NCBI RefSeq assembly: GCF_030814435.1 | Contig: NZ_JAUSUW010000003.1 | Location: 62,001 to 126,000, forward strand | Direction: 5' to 3' | DNA length: 64,000 nucleotides | Origin: Peteryoungia aggregata LMG 23059 | GTDB lineage: Bacteria; Pseudomonadota; Alphaproteobacteria; Rhizobiales; Rhizobiaceae | Shown here: positions 54,382-64,000 of the stretch, in pieces | Position numbering within the stretch: the stretch's first letter is position 1 | Layout: the number at the start of each line of letters is the position of its first letter | Made by a program: the position numbers and the translations under genes | The notes under the pieces: generated by a model | What the model was told of the DNA's origin: nothing | Databases searched by the model: none | Seen by the model: only the letters and a program-made list of their open reading frames with translations

Positions 54382-55662
54382 ATGATCCGGAAATCCGTCA
54401 TCGGCGCATCGATCGCGCTGCTCGTCACATCGGCTGCCATCTTCGCTGGTCCGGCACTTGCCGCGCCGGCACCCAAGGACGTGCTGACCCACTACAGCGC
54501 GCTGGCTGAAGCCAAGTTCCAGGATGCGCTTTCGACCGCCAAGGCTCTCGATGCGGCCATCGACGCGCTGATCGCCAAGCCGAGCGACGAAACGCTGAAA
54601 GCCGCGCGCGCGGCCTGGATCGCCGCCCGCGTTCCCTATCAGCAGACGGAAGTCTATCGCTTCGGCAACCCGATCGTCGACGATTGGGAAGGCAAGGTGA
54701 ATGCCTGGCCGCTGGATGAGGGCTTGATCGACTATGTCGACGCCGGCTACGGCACCGAGAGCGACGGCAATTCGCTTTACGTGGCGAACGTCATTGCGAA
54801 CCCGAAGATCAAGATCAACGGCGAAGAGGTCGATGCCTCCAAGATCACGCCGGAGTTCCTCGCCGAGACGCTGCACGAAGCGGGCGAAGTCGAAGCCAAT
54901 GTCGCGACCGGTTATCACGCCATCGAATTCCTGCTCTGGGGCCAGGACCTGAACGGTACCGGCCCGGGTGCTGGCAACCGCTCCTTTACCGACTATGACA
55001 CCGCCAATTGCACCAATGGCAATTGCGACCGCCGCGCCGCCTACCTCAAGGCCGCTTCCACGCTGCTGGTCCAGGACCTCGAAGAGATGGTCGCTGCCTG
55101 GGCGCCCGAGGGCGAAGCGACGAAGGCCGTTCTCGCCGACGAGCAGAAGGGCATTTCCGCAATCCTCACCGGCATGGGTTCGCTCTCCTACGGCGAACTC
55201 GCCGGCGAGCGCATGAAGCTCGGCGTACTGCTGCATGATCCGGAAGAAGAGCATGACTGCTTCTCCGACAACACGCATGCCTCGCATCTGAACGACTCCA
55301 TCGGCATCGCCTCTGCCTATACCGGCGAATACACCCGCGTCGACGGCACGAAGATGACCGGCCCGTCGCTGTCGGAACTCGTCGCCGCCAAGGATGCCGC
55401 ACTCGATGCGGAAATGAAGGGCAAGCTCGACAAGACGCTCGCCGCCATGAACACCATGGCCGAGCGCGCTCAGACCAAGGAGGCCTATGACCAGATGATC
55501 GGCGAAGGCAATGCCGAGGGCAATGCCACCGTGCAGGCCGCCATCGACGGCCTTATCGACCAGACCCAGACCATCCAGCGCGTCATTGCGTCGCTGGATC
55601 TCGGCACGATCGAGCTTGAAGGCTCCGACAGCCTTGATAATCCTGGCGCGGTCTTCCAGTAA
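54382..55662 (+). CDS. Imelysin family periplasmic iron-regulated protein
   Basis: A 426-residue imelysin-fold (M75/IrpA-like) protein. Signal peptide 1-28 (MIRKSVIGAS..., cleavage after GPALA). The family metal-site motif GxHxxE is present as GYHAIE (177-182), followed by FLLWGQDLNGTGPGAG. Imelysin domains are related to EfeO and bind iron; M75 protease activity is doubtful. Start at 54382: AAGGGAG lies 7 nt upstream. It begins the four-gene operon whose proteins correspond to the COG3487-3490 set as I recall it, and a stem-loop follows before the di-heme gene. Confidence 0.88.
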   Translation: MIRKSVIGASIALLVTSAAIFAGPALAAPAPKDVLTHYSALAEAKFQDALSTAKALDAAIDALIAKPSDETLKAARAAWIAARVPYQQTEVYRFGNPIVDDWEGKVNAWPLDEGLIDYVDAGYGTESDGNSLYVANVIANPKIKINGEEVDASKITPEFLAETLHEAGEVEANVATGYHAIEFLLWGQDLNGTGPGAGNRSFTDYDTANCTNGNCDRRAAYLKAASTLLVQDLEEMVAAWAPEGEATKAVLADEQKGISAILTGMGSLSYGELAGERMKLGVLLHDPEEEHDCFSDNTHASHLNDSIGIASAYTGEYTRVDGTKMTGPSLSELVAAKDAALDAEMKGKLDKTLAAMNTMAERAQTKEAYDQMIGEGNAEGNATVQAAIDGLIDQTQTIQRVIASLDLGTIELEGSDSLDNPGAVFQ

Positions 55663-55672
55663 GCAGCAAAGG

Positions 55673-55700
55673 CGGGCCGCCCCTTCAAGGGAGCGGCCCG
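55673..55700 (+). other. Intercistronic stem-loop between imelysin and di-heme genes
   Basis: CGGGCCGC (55673-55680) pairs with GCGGCCCG (55693-55700); an inner CCCT/AGGG adds four pairs around one bulged A. It begins 10 nt after the imelysin stop and ends 9 nt before the next ATG, with no T-run: probably a segmental stability or translation-control element. Confidence 0.7.
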
Positions 55701-55709
55701 ATCCCCATC

Positions 55710-57236
55710 ATGAGAACTCGCAAGGCCATCCTCGCCGGCCTCGGCATGCTTTTGACGACGGGCCTCACAATCTCGCCCGTTGCCGCAGGAGAGGCTATCG
55801 GGCGAACCGATCTGACGCCGAAGGACAAGTCCCGCGTCATCACCGTGACCCGCCCGACGCAGGACTTCGGCAAGGCAGAGAGTTTCGAACTCATGCAAGG
55901 CGGGGCCGGCACGTCCCCACGCGGCGTGAGCGCGGACTCCTTTTCCGACTTTTCCGCCAATATCACCTTCGCCGAAGAGCAGGAATTCAAGCTCGGCAAT
56001 GCGCTGTTCCGCAAGCTCTGGGTCTCCTCCCCCTCCTCCACCCAGGCGTCCGACGGTCTTGGCCCCCTGTTCAACGCGCGGGCCTGTCAGAGCTGTCACC
56101 TGAAGGACGGGCGCGGCCATCCGCCGGAAGGCGACCGCGACCATACCTCGATGTTTTTCAGGCTGGCGCGCGCTGCCGCGACAGGTGAAGAGCAGGCCAA
56201 GCTTGAGCGGCTCGACATCGCCTCGCTGCCCGATCCCGTCTATGGCGGCCAGCTTCAAGACCAGGCGATCCCCGGCATGGCCGCCGAAGGCCGCATGGTC
56301 ATCACCTATGCCGAGGAGCCGGTGACGCTATCAGGCGGCGAGACGGTGATGCTGCGCAAACCCAGCTACTCCGTCAGCGATCTGAACTACGGCCCACTCG
56401 ATCCAAGCACGACGCTTTCGCCGCGCATCGCCAATCCGATGATCGGGCTCGGCCTGATCGAAGCGATCCCCGAAGAAGATATCAGGGCACTTGCCGATCC
56501 CGACGACCTCGATGGTGACGGCATTTCCGGACGCGCCGCCCGTGCCCGCGACCACCGGACCGGCGAAATGAAGCTCGGCCGCTTCGGCTGGAAGGCGCAG
56601 AATGCTTCGGTGCGCGATCAGAGCGCCAGCGCCTTTGCCGGCGATATCGGGATTTCGACGCCGGATGATCCCAGGCATTTCGGCGATTGCACGGAGAAGC
56701 AGACCGCCTGCTTCGGGGCCGCCACCGGTGTCCAGCCGCGGCTCGGCGACACGGAAGCGCCGGATCCCGTGCTCGACCTCGTCACCTTCTACGCCAAGAA
56801 CCTCGCCGTGCCGAAGCGCCGCGATGTCGATGACGCCGAAGTCTTGCGCGGCAAGGAGATCTTCTACGCCAGCGGCTGCATCGCCTGCCATCGGCCGAAA
56901 TTTGTCACCAGCCGCAAGGCCGAGAACAAGGCGCAGGCCTTCCAGCTGATCTGGCCCTATTCCGATTTCCTGCTGCACGACATGGGCGAAGGGCTTGCCG
57001 ATGGCCAGGCCGTGGGTGATGCCACGGGCCGGGAGTGGCGCACGCCGCCGCTCTGGGGTATCGGTCTGACGCAGGTGGTGAGCGGCCATAGCTTCTTCCT
57101 GCATGACGGCCGGGCGCGAAGCCTGACCGAGGCCATTCTCTGGCATGGCGGGGAGGCCGAGGCCGCCCGCGATGCCTTTGCCGCAACCAACCCCGAGGAC
57201 CGCAAGGCCCTGATCACGTTTCTGGAGTCCCTCTGA
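55710..57236 (+). CDS. Di-heme oxidoreductase family protein (thiol oxidoreductase-like)
   Basis: A 508-residue periplasmic protein with a signal peptide (1-26) and two c-type heme sites, CQSCH (126-130) and CIACH (390-394). It is of the DUF1111/di-heme oxidoreductase family, called 'predicted thiol oxidoreductase' in older data. A Ca-binding-like DPDDLDGDGISGR lies between the hemes. Heme maturation by the Ccm system is assumed. It lies between two imelysin genes and its TGA overlaps the next ATG (TGATG). A redox role in iron handling is an inference from context. Confidence 0.85.
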   Translation: MRTRKAILAGLGMLLTTGLTISPVAAGEAIGRTDLTPKDKSRVITVTRPTQDFGKAESFELMQGGAGTSPRGVSADSFSDFSANITFAEEQEFKLGNALFRKLWVSSPSSTQASDGLGPLFNARACQSCHLKDGRGHPPEGDRDHTSMFFRLARAAATGEEQAKLERLDIASLPDPVYGGQLQDQAIPGMAAEGRMVITYAEEPVTLSGGETVMLRKPSYSVSDLNYGPLDPSTTLSPRIANPMIGLGLIEAIPEEDIRALADPDDLDGDGISGRAARARDHRTGEMKLGRFGWKAQNASVRDQSASAFAGDIGISTPDDPRHFGDCTEKQTACFGAATGVQPRLGDTEAPDPVLDLVTFYAKNLAVPKRRDVDDAEVLRGKEIFYASGCIACHRPKFVTSRKAENKAQAFQLIWPYSDFLLHDMGEGLADGQAVGDATGREWRTPPLWGIGLTQVVSGHSFFLHDGRARSLTEAILWHGGEAEAARDAFAATNPEDRKALITFLESL

Positions 57237-58342
57237 TGCGGTTAATTACGCGCCTTGCTCTTCTCTCCACGATGTTGCTGCCACTGCACGCCCTGGCGCA
57301 GGAATCGAGCCCGAGTGTCGGTGTGCTCGATGTCGCCAAGGTGCCGACCGTGATGGCCCGGGCCGTCGACGACTTTATCCGTCCCGGCTACCGCCATTTC
57401 ACCGAAGAGGCAGCGACCATGGAAGAATCCATGGCCATGCTCTGCGAGGCGCCCTCGACCGACAGCCTGTTGAACGCGCAATCGGCCTTCGGCGATGTCG
57501 TTGAAGCCTGGTCCCGCATTGAGATCGTGCGTGTCGGGCCGGTCATTGAGGGCAACCGCTTCGAGCGCATCCTGTTTTTCCCCGATCGCAAGGGCACCGG
57601 GTTGAAGCAGGTGCAGGCTGCCCTTGCCAAGCCAGACCCGAGCGTCACTTCGGTCGAGACGTTAAAGGGCAAGAGCGTTGCCATGCAGGGGCTCGGCGCG
57701 CTGGAATTCGTGCTCTTCGGCACCGGCTCGGAAACGCTCACGACCACCGAAGGCCATTACCGCTGCCAGTATGGAACGGCGATCGCGGCAAACCTCAAGC
57801 GCCTCGGCTCGGAACTATCTGCCGCCTGGGATGCGCCGGATGGTGTCGCGGCGACCTGGAAGACGCCCGGACCCAACAACCCGCTCTACCGCGACGAGGC
57901 CGAGGCCGCCAAGGAACTGCTCGGCGTGCTCGTGCATGCGGCCGAGACGATCCGCGACCAGCGGATCGAACAGTTCTACAAGGGCGATCCGAGGAAGGCC
58001 CTGCCGCGCCAGGCGATCTACTGGCGTTCGGGCAATACCTTCCGCTCGATCACCGCCAATATCGAAGGCCTGCGCGACTTGCTGGACACATCGGGCATGG
58101 CCGAGCTTCTGGCCGAGGACAATCGTTCGGTCGTCTCCTCGACCGATTTCGTCGCCCGTTCGCTGTCACGGGTCTCAGCCGACATCAAGCCGGATGTGGC
58201 GAAGGTCTTCGAGGATCCGGCCCAGATCGCCAAGCTCGACTTCCTGCTGCTCAACAGCCGCGACCTGATCCTGAGACTCAACAACGATCTCGGCGGCGGC
58301 ATCGGCCTTGCCGCCGGCTTCTCCTTCTCCGACGGCGACTGA
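57236..58342 (+). CDS. Second imelysin-like protein with degenerate metal motif
   Basis: A 368-residue imelysin-like protein with a signal peptide (1-21, ending ALA before Gln). It shares the all-helical two-repeat fold, but the GxHxxE motif is GLGALE (152-157): the His is lost. It may bind a partner or a different ligand. It is translationally coupled to the di-heme gene (overlapping TGATG) and to the next gene (1 bp apart). Conserved next to imelysin/di-heme genes, it corresponds to what was called 'predicted periplasmic lipoprotein', though no lipobox is seen here. Confidence 0.8.
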   Translation: MRLITRLALLSTMLLPLHALAQESSPSVGVLDVAKVPTVMARAVDDFIRPGYRHFTEEAATMEESMAMLCEAPSTDSLLNAQSAFGDVVEAWSRIEIVRVGPVIEGNRFERILFFPDRKGTGLKQVQAALAKPDPSVTSVETLKGKSVAMQGLGALEFVLFGTGSETLTTTEGHYRCQYGTAIAANLKRLGSELSAAWDAPDGVAATWKTPGPNNPLYRDEAEAAKELLGVLVHAAETIRDQRIEQFYKGDPRKALPRQAIYWRSGNTFRSITANIEGLRDLLDTSGMAELLAEDNRSVVSSTDFVARSLSRVSADIKPDVAKVFEDPAQIAKLDFLLLNSRDLILRLNNDLGGGIGLAAGFSFSDGD

Positions 58343-58343
58343 G

Positions 58344-59420
58344 ATGATCGCAACGCCGCTCATTGATCGCCGTGCCTTCCTGCGCTCCGCTGGCCTCGCT
58401 TTTGTCGCGGGGCTTGGCGCCCGGTCGGCCTTTGCGCTTGAGCGCACGGATGCAGTCTATGCCAGTGGCCTCAAACGTCCGGACGGTAGGTTCGCCATCG
58501 GGCTGGTCAGCGAGGCCGGCAGCCTGATCGACGAGATCGCGCTGCCGGGCCGCATCCACGGGCTCTGCCACAGCCCCGCAAACGGGCTGTCGGTTGCCTT
58601 TGCCCGGCGGCCCGGGACCTTTGCCGTCATCTTCGACGCCAAGAAATCCGTTGAGCCGCGCATCATCGCTGCTGCGGAAGGCCGCCACTATTTCGGCCAC
58701 GGCGCTTTTTCGCCCGACGGCCGGCTCTTTTATTCGAGCGAAAACGACTTTGACGCCAATGCCGGCGTGATCGGGATCTACGACTGCATCTCCGGCTTCG
58801 AGCGGGTGGGCGAGGTTCCGGCCCATGGCATCGGCACGCATGACATCACCGTCACGGCGGACGGGCTTCTGGTCATCGCCAATGGCGGGATCGAGACGCA
58901 TCCGGATTTCGGGCGCACCAAGCTCAACCTCGACCATATGGAGCCATCGCTGGTTCTGGCCGATGCCAAGACCGGGGCGCTGATCGAGAAGCACACACTG
59001 CTTCCGGAGCTGCAGCAGCTTTCCACGCGGCATCTCGACGTGGCCGCCGACGGTCGCATCTGGTTCGCTTGCCAGTATGAAGGCCCGCGCACCGATCGGC
59101 CGCCGCTGGTCGGATATTTCTCGAAGGGTGAGCCGGTTTCCTATGTGCAGCTACCGGACGAAACGACTGACCGGCTGGGCAATTATGTCGGCGCCATCGC
59201 CGTCAACCGATCGCAAGGTCTCGTCGGCATCGCCTCCCCGAAGAACGGCCTCTGGGCCGTGCTCGATGGCAAGCATGGTCGGCTGATTTCGGAGACGGTG
59301 CTGGCGGATGCGGCCGGCATTGCCCCCTCGCGAAAGAGCTTTGCCGTCTCCTCCTATCGCGGCGATTTCCTCGGCCCACAGAGCCCTGTCGCCTGGGACC
59401 AGCATATCATTCGCCTCTGA
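58344..59420 (+). CDS. DUF1513 beta-propeller-like protein, Tat-exported
   Basis: A 358-residue protein that begins with a twin-arginine signal, DRRAFLRSAGLAF (8-20), cleaved near SAFA (about 31). The rest shows repeated strands in the style of a seven-bladed beta-propeller: RIHGLCHSPANGLSVAFARR, HYFGHGAFSPDGRLFYSSEN and ISTRHLDV-type repeats. It belongs to DUF1513. Tat export suggests folding before export, perhaps with a cofactor. The ATG is 1 bp after the second imelysin stop. Function is unknown; it may scaffold the periplasmic complex. Confidence 0.82.
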   Translation: MIATPLIDRRAFLRSAGLAFVAGLGARSAFALERTDAVYASGLKRPDGRFAIGLVSEAGSLIDEIALPGRIHGLCHSPANGLSVAFARRPGTFAVIFDAKKSVEPRIIAAAEGRHYFGHGAFSPDGRLFYSSENDFDANAGVIGIYDCISGFERVGEVPAHGIGTHDITVTADGLLVIANGGIETHPDFGRTKLNLDHMEPSLVLADAKTGALIEKHTLLPELQQLSTRHLDVAADGRIWFACQYEGPRTDRPPLVGYFSKGEPVSYVQLPDETTDRLGNYVGAIAVNRSQGLVGIASPKNGLWAVLDGKHGRLISETVLADAAGIAPSRKSFAVSSYRGDFLGPQSPVAWDQHIIRL

Positions 59421-59459
59421 AGGCTGGCAGAACCAGATGTGGAACACTAGATCATCCTC

Positions 59460-59912
59460 ATGTCCAAGATCCTGAGCTACATTCTCTTCATTGGTTTCGT
59501 CGTCGCTGCGGGCCTTCTCGCCGGCCTCACCAACATGCCCGGCGAGTGGTACCAGTCGCTCGAAAAGCCGTTCTTCAACCCACCCTCCTGGCTCTTCGGC
59601 CCGGTCTGGACCACGCTTTACGTGATGATCGGCGTGGCCGGCGCCCGGATCTGGCAGCGGGCGCCGAAATCGGCGGCCATGCAGCTCTGGTTCGCGCAGA
59701 TGGCCTTCAACCTGATGTGGTCGCCCGCCTTCTTCGGTCTGCAGAATCCGGAACTGGCGTTGGTGGTCATTGCCGGCATGCTGGCAACGATCATCGCCTT
59801 CATGGTGAAGGCAAAGCCGATTGACCGTATCTCCACCCTGCTCTTCGCGCCCTATCTGGCCTGGGTCGCCTTCGCGAGCGTGCTCAATCTGAGCCTTGCC
59901 TGGCTGAACTGA
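59460..59912 (+). CDS. tspO: TspO/MBR family protein
   Basis: A 150-residue membrane protein of the TspO family (five helices) that binds porphyrins and heme intermediates and can destroy protoporphyrin in light. Motifs include the N-terminal YQSLEKPFFNPPSWLFGPVW and the internal AFNLMWSPAFFGLQNPELAL with conserved Trp and Asn. It lies 39 bp after the DUF1513 gene; whether it is in the same transcript is unclear. Its nearness to an iron/heme-linked operon may be meaningful. Confidence 0.92.
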   Translation: MSKILSYILFIGFVVAAGLLAGLTNMPGEWYQSLEKPFFNPPSWLFGPVWTTLYVMIGVAGARIWQRAPKSAAMQLWFAQMAFNLMWSPAFFGLQNPELALVVIAGMLATIIAFMVKAKPIDRISTLLFAPYLAWVAFASVLNLSLAWLN

Positions 59913-59979
59913 ATTTCCGTTTCGCTGGCTTGCCTGCCTGGAACGACCGTGCCAATTTCGCCGCCAAAGGGGACAGGGC

Positions 59980-60429
59980 ATGGTGGACTACGATCAGGAA
60001 ACGGTCGAAACGCGCATTCGGCAGAGTTTCGCGCGTCAGGGGGCAATGGAAACGCTTGGGGCGGAGCTTTCGCGCGTCAGCCCCGGCGTGGTCGAGATCG
60101 AACTTTCCTATGACCGCAAGCTCACCCAGCAGCACGGCTTCCTGCATGCCGGCGTGATCTCCGCCGCACTCGACACCGCCTGCAGCTATGCCGCCTATAC
60201 GGTGACCACACCGGAAGTTTCGCTGCTCACCATCGAATTCAAGGTGAACCTGATGTCGCCGGGGCGCGGCGAGCGCTTCCTGTTTCGCGGCGAAATCACC
60301 AAGCCCGGCTCCAACATCATCGTTGCCGATGGTCGCGGCTATGCGCTGACCGACGGACCGGCCAAGCTGATTGCCTCGATGACCAGCACGATGATGGTCA
60401 TTCGTGGCCGAGAGGGAATTTCCGGATGA
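59980..60429 (+). CDS. PaaI family thioesterase (hotdog fold)
   Basis: A 149-residue hotdog-fold thioesterase. The active-site region is QQHGFLHAGVISAALDTACS, with Gly and Asp typical of PaaI-type enzymes (HGGxxxxxxD is replaced by HAGVISAALD here), and the VNLMSPGRGERFLFRGEI and SMTSTMMVI strands follow. Likely hydrolyses acyl- or aryl-CoA. Its ATG lies after GGGGACAGGG; its stop overlaps the next gene's ATG by 4 bp (ATGA), so the pair is co-translated. Confidence 0.82.
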   Translation: MVDYDQETVETRIRQSFARQGAMETLGAELSRVSPGVVEIELSYDRKLTQQHGFLHAGVISAALDTACSYAAYTVTTPEVSLLTIEFKVNLMSPGRGERFLFRGEITKPGSNIIVADGRGYALTDGPAKLIASMTSTMMVIRGREGISG

Positions 60430-61064
60430 CCTATGAGATGAAGCCGATCGCCGGCAAGACCGTGCTCTTCGTCATGGCAGCCGATGCGGAATATGGTGTC
60501 TTCCTGCGCACCCGCATCTCGCCGCTGATGACCGGCGTCGGACCGGTGGAGGCAGCCGTCGTCCTGACGAAGGAGCTCGCCCGCCTGTCGAGCCATGACG
60601 ACCTGCCGGATCTCGTGGTGTCGCTCGGCTCGGCCGGATCGGCCACACTCGAACAGGCGGAAATCTACCAGGTCTCGGCCGCCTCTTACCGCGACATGGA
60701 TGCCTCTGCCTTCGGTTTCGAGAAGGGCAAGACGCCGTTTCTCGATCTTCCCGTCTCCGTCGAGCTACCACTGCGCATTCCGGGCATTCCAACGGCGACG
60801 CTCTCGACCGGCGCCAATGTCGTCTCCGGTGCTGCCTACCAGGCGATCGACGCCCAGATGGTCGACATGGAGACCTTCGCCATCCTGCGCGCCTGCCAGA
60901 GCTTCAACATTCCGCTGATCGGGTTGCGCGGCATTTCCGATGGCCGCCACGACGTCAACCATATCGACGACTGGACGCAGTATCTGCATGTCATCGACAA
61001 GAAACTGGCGCTTGCCGTCGATGGCCTGCAGACAGCGCTGGAAGACGGCGTCTTCTGGTTCTGA
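60426..61064 (+). CDS. 5'-methylthioadenosine/S-adenosylhomocysteine nucleosidase
   Basis: Cleaves the glycosidic bond of MTA/SAH, recycling products of SAM use. The 212 residues contain a catalytic Glu22 in VMAADAEYGVF, the ADxE-like VDMETFAILRAC with the second Glu and RGISDGRHDV with the Asp. It is about 20 residues shorter than E. coli MtnN, and the N-terminal half of the fold is compact, so the exact nucleoside specificity is uncertain. Overlaps the thioesterase gene by 4 bp; guaA follows 76 bp later. Confidence 0.8.
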   Translation: MTYEMKPIAGKTVLFVMAADAEYGVFLRTRISPLMTGVGPVEAAVVLTKELARLSSHDDLPDLVVSLGSAGSATLEQAEIYQVSAASYRDMDASAFGFEKGKTPFLDLPVSVELPLRIPGIPTATLSTGANVVSGAAYQAIDAQMVDMETFAILRACQSFNIPLIGLRGISDGRHDVNHIDDWTQYLHVIDKKLALAVDGLQTALEDGVFWF

Positions 61065-61140
61065 GCGGCTGCACAAAAATTCGAGGTTCTCTGGGCGATC
61101 TGCCATTGAAACGGGCCGCCTTTTTCTTTAAAGGCTCGCC

Positions 61141-62703
<1,563 letters not shown>

Positions 62704-62712
62704 TCGGATGAC

Positions 62713-62746
62713 AACGGGGCTGCCTTTGGCGGCCCCGTTTTCGTTT
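62713..62746 (+). terminator. guaA terminator
   Basis: AACGGGGC (62713-62720), with inner GCC/GGC pairing, GCCCCGTT (62732-62739), then TTTCGTTT. Confidence 0.9.
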
Positions 62747-62759
62747 GGGCTCGGGTGTG

Positions 62760-64000
62760 TCAGATGCGCTGCATCGTTTGCTTCAACAGCCGTGCCTCGA
62801 GCATTTCCGAACCGAGGCTCGCCAGCAGAGGCGAGGAGTTGAGCATGCGATCCAGAACCTCCTCACGCGCGACGCACTCGGCCAGCGCCGGATGCACCGT
62901 CTCGTCGAAAACCAGCAGATCGGCGGAATAGACGACAGAGCGCCTGCGCGTCGCGACGGCTTCGAGTTGCACACGGCCAGCCCAGCCGAAAGCATCGCCG
63001 GATGCGAGAAGCCGCAAAGGCCGTTCGGGCGCATTCGAGAGGAAGCGGTCCCGATCCACGCCATCCGGAATGCGTGAAGCGACGGCGTGATAGAGCAGGT
63101 AGGGGTCCGAGGTCAGGCTGCCATAGTGATCGGCGAGCATGAAGGCGACGGGTCCGAGGAAGAGGGCCGCCTGGCGGGCAACCAGCCTGGTGTCGTTTGG
63201 CGGGATGAGCGGCAACCGGTTCGGACCAAAATCGGCGGCAAGGATAGGCGCCAGCTCTGCATCAAGGTCGATCTCTTGCCGCAATACCTCTTCATGAATA
63301 CCACCGTCCACGACGAAACCTGCAAGTTCCGGCGGGATGGTTTCACCCGGGCCGAAGCGCAGGAAGCGGCCGAAGCGGGCGATTTCTGCCAGAACCGGCG
63401 GGCCGTGCAACGGCCCCTTCTCCGGGGTGTCCCGCCCCTCGCCCGTCATGGGGATCCCCTGACGATCGAAGGCATACCAGAGGGCCGTCAGCACGCGTGA
63501 GCCGAGAGATGTGACATCAATCGGCTTGGTCGTGTGGCACCGCAGCGCGTATTGCATGACACGGGTTTCCGGAACTGGCCCCTTGATGACAGCGGAGGGC
63601 AGCGGATCGGTGGCCACACCCGGAATGCCGCGATCCAGCACATCCTCGATCACCTTGAATACCCGCATGGGCGGAATGTCGTCGGGAATGAGGAAGGGAA
63701 TCGTCGCTCTCACCAGCTGACCGCGGCGCACGACTTCCACGGCATCCGTCGCCAGCATGCTGTTGGGCAAGATGACCGAGCTGCCATCCGCCGTGCGCAG
63801 GAAGATTGACCGCCATTTCATCGCCACGACCTCGCCCTCGACGGAGCCCTTGCGGATGAAATCCCCTACCCGCAGGGGGCGCTCAAGTTCCAGGGACAGG
63901 CCAGAAAACAGGTTGCCGAGCGTGTTCTGCAAGGCAAAGCCCAGCACCAGCGAAACGATTGCCGACGTCGCAAGCAGGTTGGTGATGTCGAATGCCATGC
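62760..64000 (-). CDS. MscS-type mechanosensitive channel with C-terminal extension (5'-partial)
   Basis: The gene runs off the window's right edge. The visible start (ATG at 63998) lies just before the pore helix TM3: ATSAIVSLVLGFALQNTLGN (10-29); earlier TM segments must lie outside. The MscS beta domain follows (GSVEGEVVAMKWRSIFLRTA, then PNSMLATDAVE), and the alpha-beta domain to about 185. A further 227 residues are fused: FGRFLRFGPGETIPPELAGF and GDAFGWAGRV resemble a degraded cyclic-nucleotide-binding fold. The cNMP phosphate-binding cassette is not clear, so the ligand is unknown. Confidence 0.82.
   Translation of the reverse strand, partial: MAFDITNLLATSAIVSLVLGFALQNTLGNLFSGLSLELERPLRVGDFIRKGSVEGEVVAMKWRSIFLRTADGSSVILPNSMLATDAVEVVRRGQLVRATIPFLIPDDIPPMRVFKVIEDVLDRGIPGVATDPLPSAVIKGPVPETRVMQYALRCHTTKPIDVTSLGSRVLTALWYAFDRQGIPMTGEGRDTPEKGPLHGPPVLAEIARFGRFLRFGPGETIPPELAGFVVDGGIHEEVLRQEIDLDAELAPILAADFGPNRLPLIPPNDTRLVARQAALFLGPVAFMLADHYGSLTSDPYLLYHAVASRIPDGVDRDRFLSNAPERPLRLLASGDAFGWAGRVQLEAVATRRRSVVYSADLLVFDETVHPALAECVAREEVLDRMLNSSPLLASLGSEMLEARLLKQTMQRI

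Overview
The window looks like ordinary chromosome from a member of the Rhizobiaceae (Alphaproteobacteria; Rhizobium/Agrobacterium/Sinorhizobium relatives). The evidence is high GC, rhizobial-type versions of DnaA, PmtA, IHF-beta, UbiE and an HWE-family kinase, promoters of the CTTGAC-N17-CTATAT kind, and core genes in rhizobial order. I see no rRNA, tRNA, CRISPR array, insertion sequence or prophage. Homology statements rest on remembered families and visible motifs, not on a search.

Layout. 1-5.5 kb: start of ihfB (minus), then the lipopolysaccharide-export and nitrogen-sigma run lptC-lptA-lptB-rpoN-hpf-ptsN (plus). 5.6-7.4 kb: heat-shock pair hrcA-grpE (minus). 7.5-10.9 kb: rph-rdgB-hemW-methyltransferase (plus). 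11-15.5 kb: dnaA, rpsT, an enoyl-CoA hydratase and mutM (minus); the 0.8 kb gap between rpsT and dnaA carries six GANTC (CcrM) sites in 169 bp. 15.6-19.7 kb: ubiE-ubiB-coaBC-yjbR-like (plus). 19.7-23.5 kb: class II amidotransferase, pirin, thiD with a TPP riboswitch, HAD phosphatase. 23.6-27.3 kb: a 1252-residue autotransporter with about 11 passenger repeats. 27.4-34.2 kb: prfC, dut, GNAT, two LysE exporters, cysK, sensor kinase.

34.2-43.2 kb is mostly minus strand: comM-like ATPase, gshB, a cupin, the ugpBAEC glycerol-3-phosphate importer with a Pho box, yraN and rsmI. 43.5-48.4 kb (plus): dnaN, pmtA, an atypical histidine phosphatase, pyrF, a DUF1330 protein, an NDUFA9-like protein and a 52-residue exported peptide. 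48.4-54.3 kb: uppP, GST, queG, an epimerase-like protein, rlpA-like, RsmB-type methyltransferase. 54.4-59.4 kb: a four-gene periplasmic operon (imelysin, di-heme oxidoreductase, divergent imelysin, Tat-exported DUF1513 protein), probably for iron handling. It is followed by tspO, a thioesterase, an MTA/SAH nucleosidase, guaA and a truncated MscS-type channel with an extra C-terminal region.

The themes are envelope biogenesis (Lpt, UppP, RlpA, PmtA), replication and repair (DnaA, DnaN, MutM, Dut), stress control (HrcA, GrpE, Hpf) and nutrient acquisition (phosphate-controlled Ugp; the imelysin operon). The parts that look least routine are the imelysin operon with its control region, the GANTC cluster at dnaA, the large autotransporter, and several perfect palindromes or stem-loops in short intergenic gaps.
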